Assembly: GCF_014201805.1 (NCBI RefSeq)
Contig: NZ_JACHFK010000002.1
Coordinates: forward strand, 62,001 to 126,000
DNA from: Deinococcus metalli
GTDB taxonomy: Bacteria > Deinococcota > Deinococci > Deinococcales > Deinococcaceae
Reading direction: 5' to 3'
Length of the DNA stretch: 64,000 nucleotides
In this document: piece after piece, positions 1-7,407 of the stretch
How the letters are laid out: each line of letters opens with the position of its first letter
Position numbering within the stretch: the stretch's first letter is position 1
Notes under the pieces: model-generated
What the model was told of the DNA's origin: nothing
What the model saw: only the letters and a program-made list of their open reading frames with translations
The model's database searches: none
Made by a program: the position numbers and the translations under genes

Positions 1-770
1 TCGCAGGCCTCAAGAAGGGCGACAACGTGACGCGCACGTGGACGGTGGACGCCCGCGCCGGGGTGAACAGCGTGGAGTTCCGCTTCGCGGACTACAACGG
101 CGGCAAGACGACCTTCGCGCCGGGCGACGGGCGCCCCATGGCCGTGATCTTCAAGAAACTGACCGTGTCGGCGGGCGGCGCGGTGTCGGACCTCGTGAAG
201 GGCGACAGCGCGGGCAGTGGTCTGCTGGGCGGAGCGGCCGACGTCGTACTCGTCGGCGCGAGTTCGTCGCTGCCGTCCTTGAACTTCGGCGGCTTCATCC
301 AGGAAGCGCTGGGCGCCCGCGTGGACAACGTGTCCTACGGCGGGGCCGGTGTGTTCTCCAGCCTCAAGGATTACCTGCTCGACGACGCCTACGCGCAGAG
401 CCGGCCGAAGGTGCTGATCTGGCAGGTGCCGCTGCTGGGCGGCGCTGACACCGCTGAGTCCGACCTGCGCTTCGTGGAGGCCGCCGCCCTGAACGCCAAG
501 GGCGGGACGGCCGCCCGCGGCTCCGGCAAGGTGGGCGTGGACACGGCGACCATGACGCCCCGCGCGGTCCGGGTGCATACCGCCGACGCCACCGTGACGG
601 CCGTGACCGTCACCGTCACCACCGACGCGGGCACCAGAACGTTCACGGTGGCCAACTCCGACCGCATGACGCACCGCCAGGACTTCCTGCTGAGCCTGGG
701 CGGCCTGGGCAAGGTCCAGCGGGTGGACGTCAGCGCCGCCGGCGCGCTGGAACTCAATGTGATGCCCTGA
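1..770 (+). CDS. AlgX/AlgJ-like SGNH-fold acetyltransferase, C-terminal part (5' end outside window)
   Basis: The frame is open from the first bases, so the gene starts upstream of the window; a GTG at 27 is internal. The visible part has the pattern of the AlgX/AlgJ SGNH-like domain: a strand and nucleophile-type turn in DVVLVGASSS, then FGGFIQEALGARVDNVSYGG and PKVLIWQVPLLGG. In that family the domain O-acetylates exported polysaccharide in the envelope. The usual GDSx nucleophile block is degenerate here (GASSS), so activity is uncertain. The tail after about residue 150 is beta-rich and Thr/Val-rich. No partner gene for polysaccharide acetylation (MBOAT type) is visible downstream; any would lie upstream. 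Confidence 0.6.
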   Translation, partial: AGLKKGDNVTRTWTVDARAGVNSVEFRFADYNGGKTTFAPGDGRPMAVIFKKLTVSAGGAVSDLVKGDSAGSGLLGGAADVVLVGASSSLPSLNFGGFIQEALGARVDNVSYGGAGVFSSLKDYLLDDAYAQSRPKVLIWQVPLLGGADTAESDLRFVEAAALNAKGGTAARGSGKVGVDTATMTPRAVRVHTADATVTAVTVTVTTDAGTRTFTVANSDRMTHRQDFLLSLGGLGKVQRVDVSAAGALELNVMP

Positions 771-780
771 GCTCCCCGTG

Positions 781-827
781 CGGCGTGGCGGCAACGGGGG
801 CATGGGTGGCCCGGTCCCGCCACGCCG
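781..827 (+). terminator. GC-rich inverted repeat after the AlgX-like gene
   Basis: An 11-bp perfect inverted repeat (CGGCGTGGCGG at 781-791, its complement at 817-827, loop 25 nt) begins 10 nt after the stop codon at 770. It has no T-run, so it is only a possible terminator or 3' stabilising hairpin. Confidence 0.35.
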
Positions 828-927
828 GCCGTTCCACCGCTCCAGGGCGTGACGTTCGTACAGCCGGAACAGGAGCGCCGTACGGCAGAATGGGTGCCGA
901 ACAGGGTGACGGATCGGGGAGGCGCAC

Positions 928-2577
928 GTGGACGCGGACATCATCGTGGTGGGGGCCGGACTGGCCGGGCTGGTCGCCGCGGCCGAGGCGGCCGACGCCG
1001 GCAGGCGTGTCCTGCTGCTCGACCAGGAGGGCGAACAGAACCTCGGCGGGCAGGCCTTCTGGTCGTTCGGGGGGCTGTTCTTCATCGACTCGCCCGAGCA
1101 GCGGCGCCTGGGTATCCGCGACAGCCGGGAACTGGCCGGCCGCGACTGGGACGCGACCGCCGGCTTCGACCGGGCGGACGACCACTGGCCGCGGCAGTGG
1201 GCGCAGGCCTACCTGGATTTCGCCGCGGGCGAGAAACGCGCGTGGCTGCACGCGCAGGGCGTGCGCTGGTTTCCCATGGTCGGCTGGGCCGAGCGGGGCG
1301 GGCAGGGCGCGGCGGGACCGGGCAACTCCGTGCCGCGCTTTCACGTCACGTGGGGGACCGGCCCCGGTGTGGTCGAACCCTTCGCGGCCCGTGTCCACGC
1401 ACACGTCGAGGCCGGGCGGATCACGCTGCACGTCCGGCACCGGGCGCTGGGGCTGACCTTTACGGGCGGCGCGGTCACGGGTGTGCACGGTGAGGTGCTG
1501 GAACCCTCGCGGCTCGAGCGGGGTGAAAGCAGCTCGCGCGCGGCCGTCGGGGCCTTCGAGTTCCGCGCGGACGCGGTGATCGTCACCTCCGGCGGTATCG
1601 GCGGGAACCACCGGCTGGTGCGGCAGTACTGGCCCACCGAGCGCCTGGGCCCCGCGCCGGACACCATGGTCTCCGGCGTGCCGCGGCACGTGGACGGTGA
1701 GCTGCAACAGGCCGTGCACGCCCAGGGTGCGCGGCTGATCAACGCCGACCGCATGTGGCACTACACCGAGGGCGTGCGCAACTGGCACCCGGTCTGGCCG
1801 GGCCACGGGATCCGCATCCTGCCCGGCCCGAGCAGCGTGTGGCTGGACCCCGGCGGACGGCGCCTCCCGGCCCCGCACTATCCGGGCTTCGACACGCTGG
1901 GCACGCTCACGCACATCGGCACGCACGGCTACCCGCACACGTGGTTCGTGCTGAACCGCGCGGTGATCCGCAAGGAGTTCACGCTGTCGGGCAGCGAGCA
2001 GAACCTCGACCTCACCAACCGCGACGTGCGCGCCGTGCTGGGGCGGGTGGGGGGCCGCGTGCCGCCGTCCGTGCAGGCCTTCATGGACAAGGGCGCGGAC
2101 TTCGTGGTCGCGCCCACCCTCGACGACCTGCTGCGGCGCATGGACGCCCTGGCTCCCGACGCCGGCCTCGATCCGGAACGCGTGCGGCGCGAACTCCGCG
2201 ACCGTGACCTGCAGATCGCGCACCCGGCCAGCAAGGACCCGCAGGTCGCGGCCATCCGCGGCGCCCGCGCCTACCTCAGCGAGCGGCTGGTGCGCGTCGC
2301 CAAACCCGCCCCCCTCCTGAACCCCGGCGACGGCCCCCTGGTCGCCGTGAAGCTGAGCGTCCTGACCCGCAAGTCCCTGGGCGGCCTGGAGACCGACCTG
2401 CACTCGCGCGTGCTGGGCCAGGACGCCCAGCCCATTCCCGGCCTGTACGCGGCGGGCGAGGTCGCGGGGTTTGGCGGCGGCGGCGTGCACGGCTACCGGG
2501 CGCTGGAGGGCACCTTCCTGGGTGGGTGCCTGTTCAGTGGCCGGGTCGCGGGCCGGGCCGCGGCCGGCGTTGACTGA
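928..2577 (+). CDS. FAD-binding dehydrogenase (fumarate reductase/KstD-like flavoprotein)
   Basis: 549 residues with an N-terminal dinucleotide-binding fold (VVGAGLAGLVAAAEAADAG, Gly9/Gly11/Gly14), the NLGGQAFWSFGGLF segment typical of this subgroup and a C-terminal FAD-closing segment GLYAAGEVAGFGGGGVHG. This is the soluble FAD-binding dehydrogenase subgroup related to 3-ketosteroid dehydrogenases and succinate dehydrogenase flavoproteins; the substrate cannot be read from sequence. The GTG start follows GGGGAGG at a good distance. It is a single gene between a hairpin and the convergent kyn operon. Confidence 0.85.
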   Translation: MDADIIVVGAGLAGLVAAAEAADAGRRVLLLDQEGEQNLGGQAFWSFGGLFFIDSPEQRRLGIRDSRELAGRDWDATAGFDRADDHWPRQWAQAYLDFAAGEKRAWLHAQGVRWFPMVGWAERGGQGAAGPGNSVPRFHVTWGTGPGVVEPFAARVHAHVEAGRITLHVRHRALGLTFTGGAVTGVHGEVLEPSRLERGESSSRAAVGAFEFRADAVIVTSGGIGGNHRLVRQYWPTERLGPAPDTMVSGVPRHVDGELQQAVHAQGARLINADRMWHYTEGVRNWHPVWPGHGIRILPGPSSVWLDPGGRRLPAPHYPGFDTLGTLTHIGTHGYPHTWFVLNRAVIRKEFTLSGSEQNLDLTNRDVRAVLGRVGGRVPPSVQAFMDKGADFVVAPTLDDLLRRMDALAPDAGLDPERVRRELRDRDLQIAHPASKDPQVAAIRGARAYLSERLVRVAKPAPLLNPGDGPLVAVKLSVLTRKSLGGLETDLHSRVLGQDAQPIPGLYAAGEVAGFGGGGVHGYRALEGTFLGGCLFSGRVAGRAAAGVD

Positions 2578-2613
2578 GCAGCGCTCGCGCGCTCCGCTTC
2601 GCAGGAGGACAGG

Positions 2614-2694
2614 GTGTCGTTCACGGTGACGGCGCGCCGCCGCGTGACCGACGGCGCACGCCCGGACCCGGACCGGGAGCGGCTGTTGTCCTGA
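2614..2694 (+). CDS. possible 26-residue small ORF
   Basis: A GTG codon 5 nt after a perfect GGAGG (2604-2608) opens a 26-codon frame ending TGA, in the gap between the FAD dehydrogenase and the convergent kynA. The product would be basic (Arg-rich) with no recognisable motif. Support is only the ribosome-binding site; it may be chance. Confidence 0.22.
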   Translation: MSFTVTARRRVTDGARPDPDRERLLS

Positions 2695-2727
2695 GCGCGC
2701 CCGGTCAGCCCGGTCCCGGCTACAGGA

Positions 2728-3564
2728 TCACAGGTTCGTGCGGACGTCCCACAGTTCCGGGAACAGCACGACGCCCAGTACCCGCTGGAGGTAGCCGCTG
2801 CCGCTGGTGCCGCCGCTGCCGCCCTTCATGCCGATGGTGCGCTGCACGGTGGTCAGGTGGTTGAAGCGCCAGCGGCGGAAGTTGTCCTCGACGTCCAGCA
2901 GCTTCTCGGCCAGTTCGTACAGCTCCCAGTGGGTGACCGGGTCGCGGTACACCGTCAGCCAAGCCGCCAGCACGGCCGGGTGCGACGCGGGCGGCTGCGT
3001 CAGGTCGCGCTCCAGCACCGCCGCCGGCACGTCCAGACCGCGGGCGGCGAGCAGCCGCAGCGCGAGGTCGTACACGCTGGGCGCGCGGAGCGCGGCGTCC
3101 AGGCGGGCGTGCACGTCCGGCCGGTGCGCGAAGGGGCCGAGCAGCGTGGCGTGGCGGTTGCCGAGCAGGATCTCCACCAGCCGGTACGCGGCCGACTGGA
3201 AGCCAGATGCCTGCCCGAAGGCGTCGCGGAACTGCAAATAGTCGGCGGGGGTCATGGTCTTCAGGACCTCCCACGCCTGCGTGAGCTGCTCCTGCGCGCG
3301 TACCACGCGGGTCAGGCCCTTGAGCGGCGCGTCCGTGATACCTGCTGCGAGCTGCGTCATCGCCAGCGTCAGTTCGCGCACGATCAGGTCCAGCCACAGC
3401 TCCGAGACGTGGTGCACCGTGATGAACAGGTGTTCGTCGTGCGCGGCCGTGACGGGCTGGTGCGCGGCCTGGAGCGTGTCCAGGTGCAGGTACTCCCCGT
3501 ACCCCAGCGAGCGCGTGAAGTCCATGTGCGCCCGGGCGGCGCTGTCGGGGTCGGGGCCGCTCAT
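2728..3564 (-). CDS. kynA: tryptophan 2,3-dioxygenase
   Basis: 278 residues, the usual length of the bacterial enzyme, which opens the indole ring of L-Trp to N-formylkynurenine using haem and O2. Family landmarks seen: LGYGEYLHLDTL near the N-terminus, FITVHHVSELW, LGNRHATLLGPF, and the C-terminal block with FNHLTTVQRTIGMKGG that carries the haem-binding His, followed by the Gly/Ser-rich loop GGSGGTSGSGYL. Its ATG overlaps the kynU stop (ATGA), so the two are translationally coupled. The usual third enzyme, kynurenine formamidase, is not in the window. Confidence 0.95.
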   Translation of the reverse strand: MSGPDPDSAARAHMDFTRSLGYGEYLHLDTLQAAHQPVTAAHDEHLFITVHHVSELWLDLIVRELTLAMTQLAAGITDAPLKGLTRVVRAQEQLTQAWEVLKTMTPADYLQFRDAFGQASGFQSAAYRLVEILLGNRHATLLGPFAHRPDVHARLDAALRAPSVYDLALRLLAARGLDVPAAVLERDLTQPPASHPAVLAAWLTVYRDPVTHWELYELAEKLLDVEDNFRRWRFNHLTTVQRTIGMKGGSGGTSGSGYLQRVLGVVLFPELWDVRTNL

Positions 3565-4793
3565 ACGGGCGTCTCCGCACGGTCCAGCACCGCGCCGATG
3601 CCCTGCACGGCCCGCCACATGTCGGCGTGCGAGTGGTACAGCGGCGTGATCCCGAAGCGCAGGATGTCGGGCGTGCGGAAGTCCCCGATGATGCCGCGCT
3701 CTGTCAGCCGGGCCATCACTCCGCGGGCGTCCGGGTGGCGGTAGCTCACCTGGCTGCCGCGCTGCTCCGGCTCTGTAGGCGTCACGAGCTCCAGCGGATG
3801 ACGTGCGGCAAGGAGCTCCATCAGCGCCATGAAGGTGGACGTCAGCGACAGCGACTTGGCGCGCAGGTCCGCCATCTCCACGTCCGCGAAGGCGTCCAGG
3901 GCGCTGTCCAGGGCGCTCAGGCCCAGCACCTGCGGCGTGCCGGGCACGAAGCGCCGCGCGCCGGGGGCCGGGCTGTACTCGCGGGCCATCTCGAACACGT
4001 CCGCGTGGCCCATCCACCCGCTGATCGCCACGGGCGCTCTGTCCAGGTGCCGCGCGGCCACGTACAGGTAGCCGGGCGCGCCGGGACCGCCGTTCAGGAA
4101 CTTGTAGCCGCAGCCCACCGCGAAGTCTGCGCCCGCGCCGTCCAGATCGACCGGGAACGCCCCGGCCGAGTGCGCCAGGTCCCAGATCGTGAGGACGCCG
4201 GCCGCGTGTGCCCGCGCCGTCAGGTCCGGCAGGTCGAGCCGGCGGCCGGTGCGGTAGTCCACCTCGGTGAGCAGCAGCACGGCCACGTCGGCATTCAGGT
4301 GGTCGGCCACCTCGGTGTTCGGCACGCGGCGCAGCTCGTAGCCGCCGCCCAGCAGCGCGTTCAGGCCCTGGGCCACGTACAGGTCCGTGGGGAAGTTGTC
4401 CGCGTCCGTGAGAATCACGCGCCGGCCCTGCGGCGCGAGGTGCAGCGCGGCGGCCAGCGCCTTGAACACGTTGACCGTCGTGGAGTCGCCCACCGCGACC
4501 TCGTCCGGCTGCGCGCCGATCAGCCGGGCGAGCTTGGCGGCCACGCGCTCCGGGAGGTGCATCCAGTCGGCATCCCCCATCCACGAACGGATCAGCTGCT
4601 GGCCCCACTCGCGCTCTGCCACCCCCGCCAGGCGGGCTGGCACCGAGCGGTGCAGCGGCCCCAGCGAGTTGCCGTCGAGATAGAGCACGTCCGGCGGGAG
4701 CAGGAACTCGGCCCGTTTGTGGGCGAGGAGATCGCGCGCGTCGAGATCGAGAAGGTGGGCGGGGATGGTCGTGGCGTCGGTCGTTACGGTCAT
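3561..4793 (-). CDS. kynU: kynureninase (PLP enzyme)
   Basis: 410 residues. It splits kynurenine to anthranilate and alanine. Fold type I PLP features are visible: LYLDGNSLGPLH, the cofactor aspartate region in LTIWDLAHSAGAFPVDL, and the Schiff-base Lys231 in CGYKFLNGGPG. The ATG at 4793 is chosen because GGAG lies 5-6 nt before it and homology begins there; longer upstream frames overlap the leader ORF. It is first in the kynU-kynA operon, transcribed divergently from the paaK-like gene. Expression may depend on the tandem-Trp leader ORF ending 70 nt upstream. Confidence 0.95.
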   Translation of the reverse strand: MTVTTDATTIPAHLLDLDARDLLAHKRAEFLLPPDVLYLDGNSLGPLHRSVPARLAGVAEREWGQQLIRSWMGDADWMHLPERVAAKLARLIGAQPDEVAVGDSTTVNVFKALAAALHLAPQGRRVILTDADNFPTDLYVAQGLNALLGGGYELRRVPNTEVADHLNADVAVLLLTEVDYRTGRRLDLPDLTARAHAAGVLTIWDLAHSAGAFPVDLDGAGADFAVGCGYKFLNGGPGAPGYLYVAARHLDRAPVAISGWMGHADVFEMAREYSPAPGARRFVPGTPQVLGLSALDSALDAFADVEMADLRAKSLSLTSTFMALMELLAARHPLELVTPTEPEQRGSQVSYRHPDARGVMARLTERGIIGDFRTPDILRFGITPLYHSHADMWRAVQGIGAVLDRAETPV

Positions 4794-4822
4794 GGTCGCT
4801 CCGGGAACAGGGGAGAGGGCCG

Positions 4823-4844
4823 CCCGGCCGGGAGACGGGCCGGG
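4823..4844 (-). promoter_or_regulatory. hairpin between Trp-leader ORF and kynU
   Basis: CCCGGCC at 4823-4829 pairs perfectly with GGCCGGG at 4838-4844, in the 70-nt leader between the short Trp ORF and kynU. There is no U-run after it on the transcript strand, so it is not a classical intrinsic terminator. It could be one arm of an attenuator that competes with other structures in the leader; this is inference. Confidence 0.35.
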
Positions 4845-4863
4845 AGTGGTGGGTGATCGACCG

Positions 4864-4965
4864 TCACGCGCGCAGCGGCCGACCCAGACGCGCACACCAC
4901 CAGCCGTGCAGGGCGCGCGCGATGCAGTTCGCGCCGGCGCGGCCTTCCCGGTGTTCGGCGGACAT
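4864..4965 (-). CDS. putative leader peptide with tandem Trp codons upstream of kynUA
   Basis: 33 codons starting with ATG at 4965, exactly 6 nt after a TATACT -10 box, so it would be read from a leaderless mRNA. Near the end come two consecutive TGG codons (residues 22-23, context LHGWWCARLG), resembling the GWW of E. coli TrpL. The stop at 4864 is 70 nt before kynU, and a stable hairpin sits in between. Tandem Trp codons just upstream of Trp-catabolic genes suggest a ribosome-mediated sensor of charged tRNA-Trp. The architecture is seen in the sequence; regulation is inferred. Confidence 0.55.
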   Translation of the reverse strand: MSAEHREGRAGANCIARALHGWWCARLGRPLRA

Positions 4966-4971
4966 ACCCCG

Positions 4972-4977
4972 AGTATA
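4972..4977 (-). promoter_or_regulatory. -10 box (TATACT) of the kyn leader transcript
   Basis: TATACT on the minus strand with 6 nt to the ATG of the leader ORF, the spacing of leaderless promoters. Confidence 0.5.
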
Positions 4978-5021
4978 GGCCGGGGGTGCGGGCACCCGGC
5001 CCGGCCCTAACGCCCGTTCGG

Positions 5022-5027
5022 TACACT
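5022..5027 (+). promoter_or_regulatory. -10 box (TACACT) for the paaK-like gene
   Basis: TACACT, 40 nt before the probable GTG start at 5068. The transcript would have a short 5' leader containing the GGAGG site at 5056-5060. No convincing -35 was seen. Confidence 0.4.
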
Positions 5028-5067
5028 GGCCGCACACTTCAGCCGTCCCCACCCCGGAGGAATGCCC

Positions 5068-6345
5068 GTGTTCCAGCCCGACCGTGAAGCCATGCCCATC
5101 CCGGAGCTGCGCGCCCTGCAACGGCGCCAGCTGCGCACCATGCTGGAGCGCCAGCACGAGCACGTGCCCGCGTACCGCGAGAAGTTCCGCGCCGCCGGGG
5201 TCACGCCGGACGACCTGAGCACCCTGGACGACCTCGCCCGCTTTCCGTTCACGCGCAAGGCCGACCTGCGCGACACCTACCCGCTGGGGCTGTCGTGTGT
5301 GCCGCGCTCGGCGCTGCGCCGCCTGCACGCCAGCAGCGGCACGAGCGGCAAGCCCACGGTGGTCGCCTACGACGAGCACGACCTGGGCGTGTTCGAGGAG
5401 GTCGTGGCCCGCTCGCTGTACGCGGCCGGCGCGCGGCCCGGCATGGTGTTCCACAACGCCTACGGGTACGGGCTGTTCACGGGTGGCCTGGGCACCCACG
5501 GCGGGGCGGCAAGGCTGGGTCTGTGCACCGTGCCGGTGTCCGGCGGCGGCACCGAGCGGCAGGTGCAGCTGATCGAGGACCTGCACCCCGAGGTGATCGC
5601 GTGCACGCCCAGCTACGCGCTGGTGCTGGGCGAGGCGCTGGCGCGGCGCGGGCTTGGCCCCGGCGACACCAGCCTGAAGTACGCGGTGCTGGGCGCCGAA
5701 CCGTGGGCCGAGAAGACCCGCCACGAGGTGCAGGCCGCGCTGGGCGTGACCGCCACGAACATCTACGGCCTGTCGGAGATCATCGGCCCCGGCGTGAGCA
5801 ACGAGGACGCCGCCGAGCAGCGCGGCAGCTACGTCTGGGAGGATCACTTCTACCCGGAGATCGTCGATCCCGAGACCGGTGACGTGCTCCCGGACGGCGA
5901 GTGGGGCGTGCTGGTCTTGAGTTCCATGACCCGCTCGGCCATGCCGATCCTGCGCTACTGGACCGGCGATATCACGCGCCTGCTGCCCGACGACAACGCC
6001 ACTGGTCGCACCATGCGGCGCATGGACGCCATCCGTGGCCGCAGCGACGACCTGATCATCCTGCGCGGCGTGAACGTGTATCCCACGCAGCTCGAAGCCG
6101 TGCTGATCACGCTGGGCCACGTCAGTCCGCACTATCACGTGGTGCTGTCGCGCAGCGGCGTGCTGGACGAACTGACCCTGCGCGTGGAGGCCGAGGACAG
6201 CGCCGCGCTGAGGGCGGAGATCGAGCGGCAGGTGAAGGCGGTCGTGGGCGTGACCGTGCGCTGCGAACTGTGCGAGCCGGGCAGCCTGCCCCGCAGCGAG
6301 GGTGGGAAGCTGCGCCGCGTCACGGACCTGCGCGGCGCCCGCTGA
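5068..6345 (+). CDS. paaK: phenylacetate-CoA ligase family protein
   Basis: 425 residues; an AMP-forming aryl-CoA ligase. Seen: the ATP-binding loop ASSGTSGKPTVV, FHNAYGYGLFTGGLG typical of PaaK, IYGLSEIIGPGVS, and YWTGDITRL and LIILRGVNVYPTQLE in the C-terminal half. The track-like ATG at 5062 is only 1 nt after GGAGG, whereas GTG 5068 has 7 nt spacing, so GTG 5068 is preferred. No other paa genes are adjacent. Its position opposite kynUA, which yields anthranilate, leaves open that the aromatic acid is not phenylacetate. Confidence 0.85.
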   Translation: MFQPDREAMPIPELRALQRRQLRTMLERQHEHVPAYREKFRAAGVTPDDLSTLDDLARFPFTRKADLRDTYPLGLSCVPRSALRRLHASSGTSGKPTVVAYDEHDLGVFEEVVARSLYAAGARPGMVFHNAYGYGLFTGGLGTHGGAARLGLCTVPVSGGGTERQVQLIEDLHPEVIACTPSYALVLGEALARRGLGPGDTSLKYAVLGAEPWAEKTRHEVQAALGVTATNIYGLSEIIGPGVSNEDAAEQRGSYVWEDHFYPEIVDPETGDVLPDGEWGVLVLSSMTRSAMPILRYWTGDITRLLPDDNATGRTMRRMDAIRGRSDDLIILRGVNVYPTQLEAVLITLGHVSPHYHVVLSRSGVLDELTLRVEAEDSAALRAEIERQVKAVVGVTVRCELCEPGSLPRSEGGKLRRVTDLRGAR

Positions 6346-6348
6346 CGC

Positions 6349-6381
6349 AAAAAAAAGGTGGCGAGGATCTCCCTCGCCACC
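6349..6381 (-). terminator. intrinsic terminator of the lipoprotein gene
   Basis: On the minus strand a perfect 10-bp stem (GGTGGCGAGG / CCTCGCCACC, 5-nt loop) is followed by eight T residues. It lies 15 nt after the lipoprotein stop codon and also separates it from the convergent paaK-like gene. Confidence 0.9.
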
Positions 6382-6396
6382 ACGGTCAGGGGCGCT

Positions 6397-7272
6397 TCAG
6401 GGCGCCGGGGTCCACGTGACGGTGGCGCGCACGTACTTGCCGAGGTAGCGGTTCGAGCCGAGCGCGTCGGCCAGGCCGTCCACGCTGAGCTGGAAAATGG
6501 CCGGGCCGGCGGCCGGATCACCGGGGAAGGTCTTGAAGGTGATCGGCACACGGATGGTGGCGGGCAGGCTCGTCACGGTGTACGTGCGCGGTCCGGTCGC
6601 GTCGGCCACCGGGCCGTAGTACTCGGCTTCGTCGGGGATATACGGGCTGAGGCTGAAGGTGAAGCCCGGCAGGTCGCGCGAGTCGGCGTCCACCGTGAGC
6701 ACCGCGTCCACCGTCTGGCCCGCCGCGGCCGTGACCGGCTCCATGGTGAAGCGCAGATTCACGGTGTTCAGCGTGACGCTCAGATCAAGGCTGGCGAGGT
6801 CCTGGCCGCCCCGCGACGCCACGAGCTTCCACGGCGCCGCTCCGTCCGGCTGCGGGAACACCACCTTGGTGGGCCGCAGCGTCACGGCCGTGGGGGCCTT
6901 ACCGGGGGTGAAGGTCGCGGGGCTGACCTCGATCACGTCGCCGTCCCTGCCGTCCGCGCGTTCCGCCCGCAGCGAGATCGGCCCGCCGTTGCCGCCCGTC
7001 ACGGTGACCGGAAGGGTGGTGGCCGTCCAGTGCGTCAGGGTCAGGGCCGTGGTGCTGGACGTGATGCTCAGGGGCTTCACGGCGGCCTCGGCCGGGGGCG
7101 TGGTCGCAGGAGCGGCGGCCACGGTCGACGCGGCGGCGGCCGGCTCGGGGGCGTTCACGTCCGATTGCGAGCAGCCGCACAGCAGCGACACCGCCACGAG
7201 CGCGATCAGCCCGGCGGCGCGCGGACGCAGGATATGGCGGTGGGCAGGACGGAGGGGAACGGAGACGCGCAT
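6397..7272 (-). CDS. predicted lipoprotein of unknown function
   Basis: 291 residues with a basic N-terminus, hydrophobic core AAGLIALVAVSLLC and lipobox-like LLCGC, so a signal peptidase II substrate anchored outside the membrane. After an Ala/Pro-rich linker (residues about 42-65) the rest is beta-strand-rich in two similar-looking halves (Thr/Val-rich strands), suggesting immunoglobulin-like domains. No enzymatic motif was recognised. It is monocistronic, with a strong terminator. A TAGTCT -10 box lies 8 nt before the ATG and GAGGG also precedes it. Confidence 0.8.
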   Translation of the reverse strand: MRVSVPLRPAHRHILRPRAAGLIALVAVSLLCGCSQSDVNAPEPAAAASTVAAAPATTPPAEAAVKPLSITSSTTALTLTHWTATTLPVTVTGGNGGPISLRAERADGRDGDVIEVSPATFTPGKAPTAVTLRPTKVVFPQPDGAAPWKLVASRGGQDLASLDLSVTLNTVNLRFTMEPVTAAAGQTVDAVLTVDADSRDLPGFTFSLSPYIPDEAEYYGPVADATGPRTYTVTSLPATIRVPITFKTFPGDPAAGPAIFQLSVDGLADALGSNRYLGKYVRATVTWTPAP

Positions 7273-7407
7273 ATGCCCTCAGACTAGGCTCATGTGTAGC
7301 CCGCTGGATGGGCCGGTGCGTCATCGGCTTTTGGGCGTGCTCTAATGAATTTTATCCGTCCTGGCCTTCATTTATTCGGATTCGGTGAACCCTCCGCGCC
7401 CGGTTCG

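Noticed and set aside
754..2490. 578-codon open frame on the minus strand opposite the FAD dehydrogenase
   Set aside because: It is a His/Arg/Ala-rich shadow frame typical of GC-rich DNA, with no domain and full overlap with a well-supported gene.
2728..4608. A 626-residue fusion of a kynU fragment with kynA
   Set aside because: The upstream part is the wrong frame of kynU; the real kynA begins at ATG 3564, overlapping the kynU stop.
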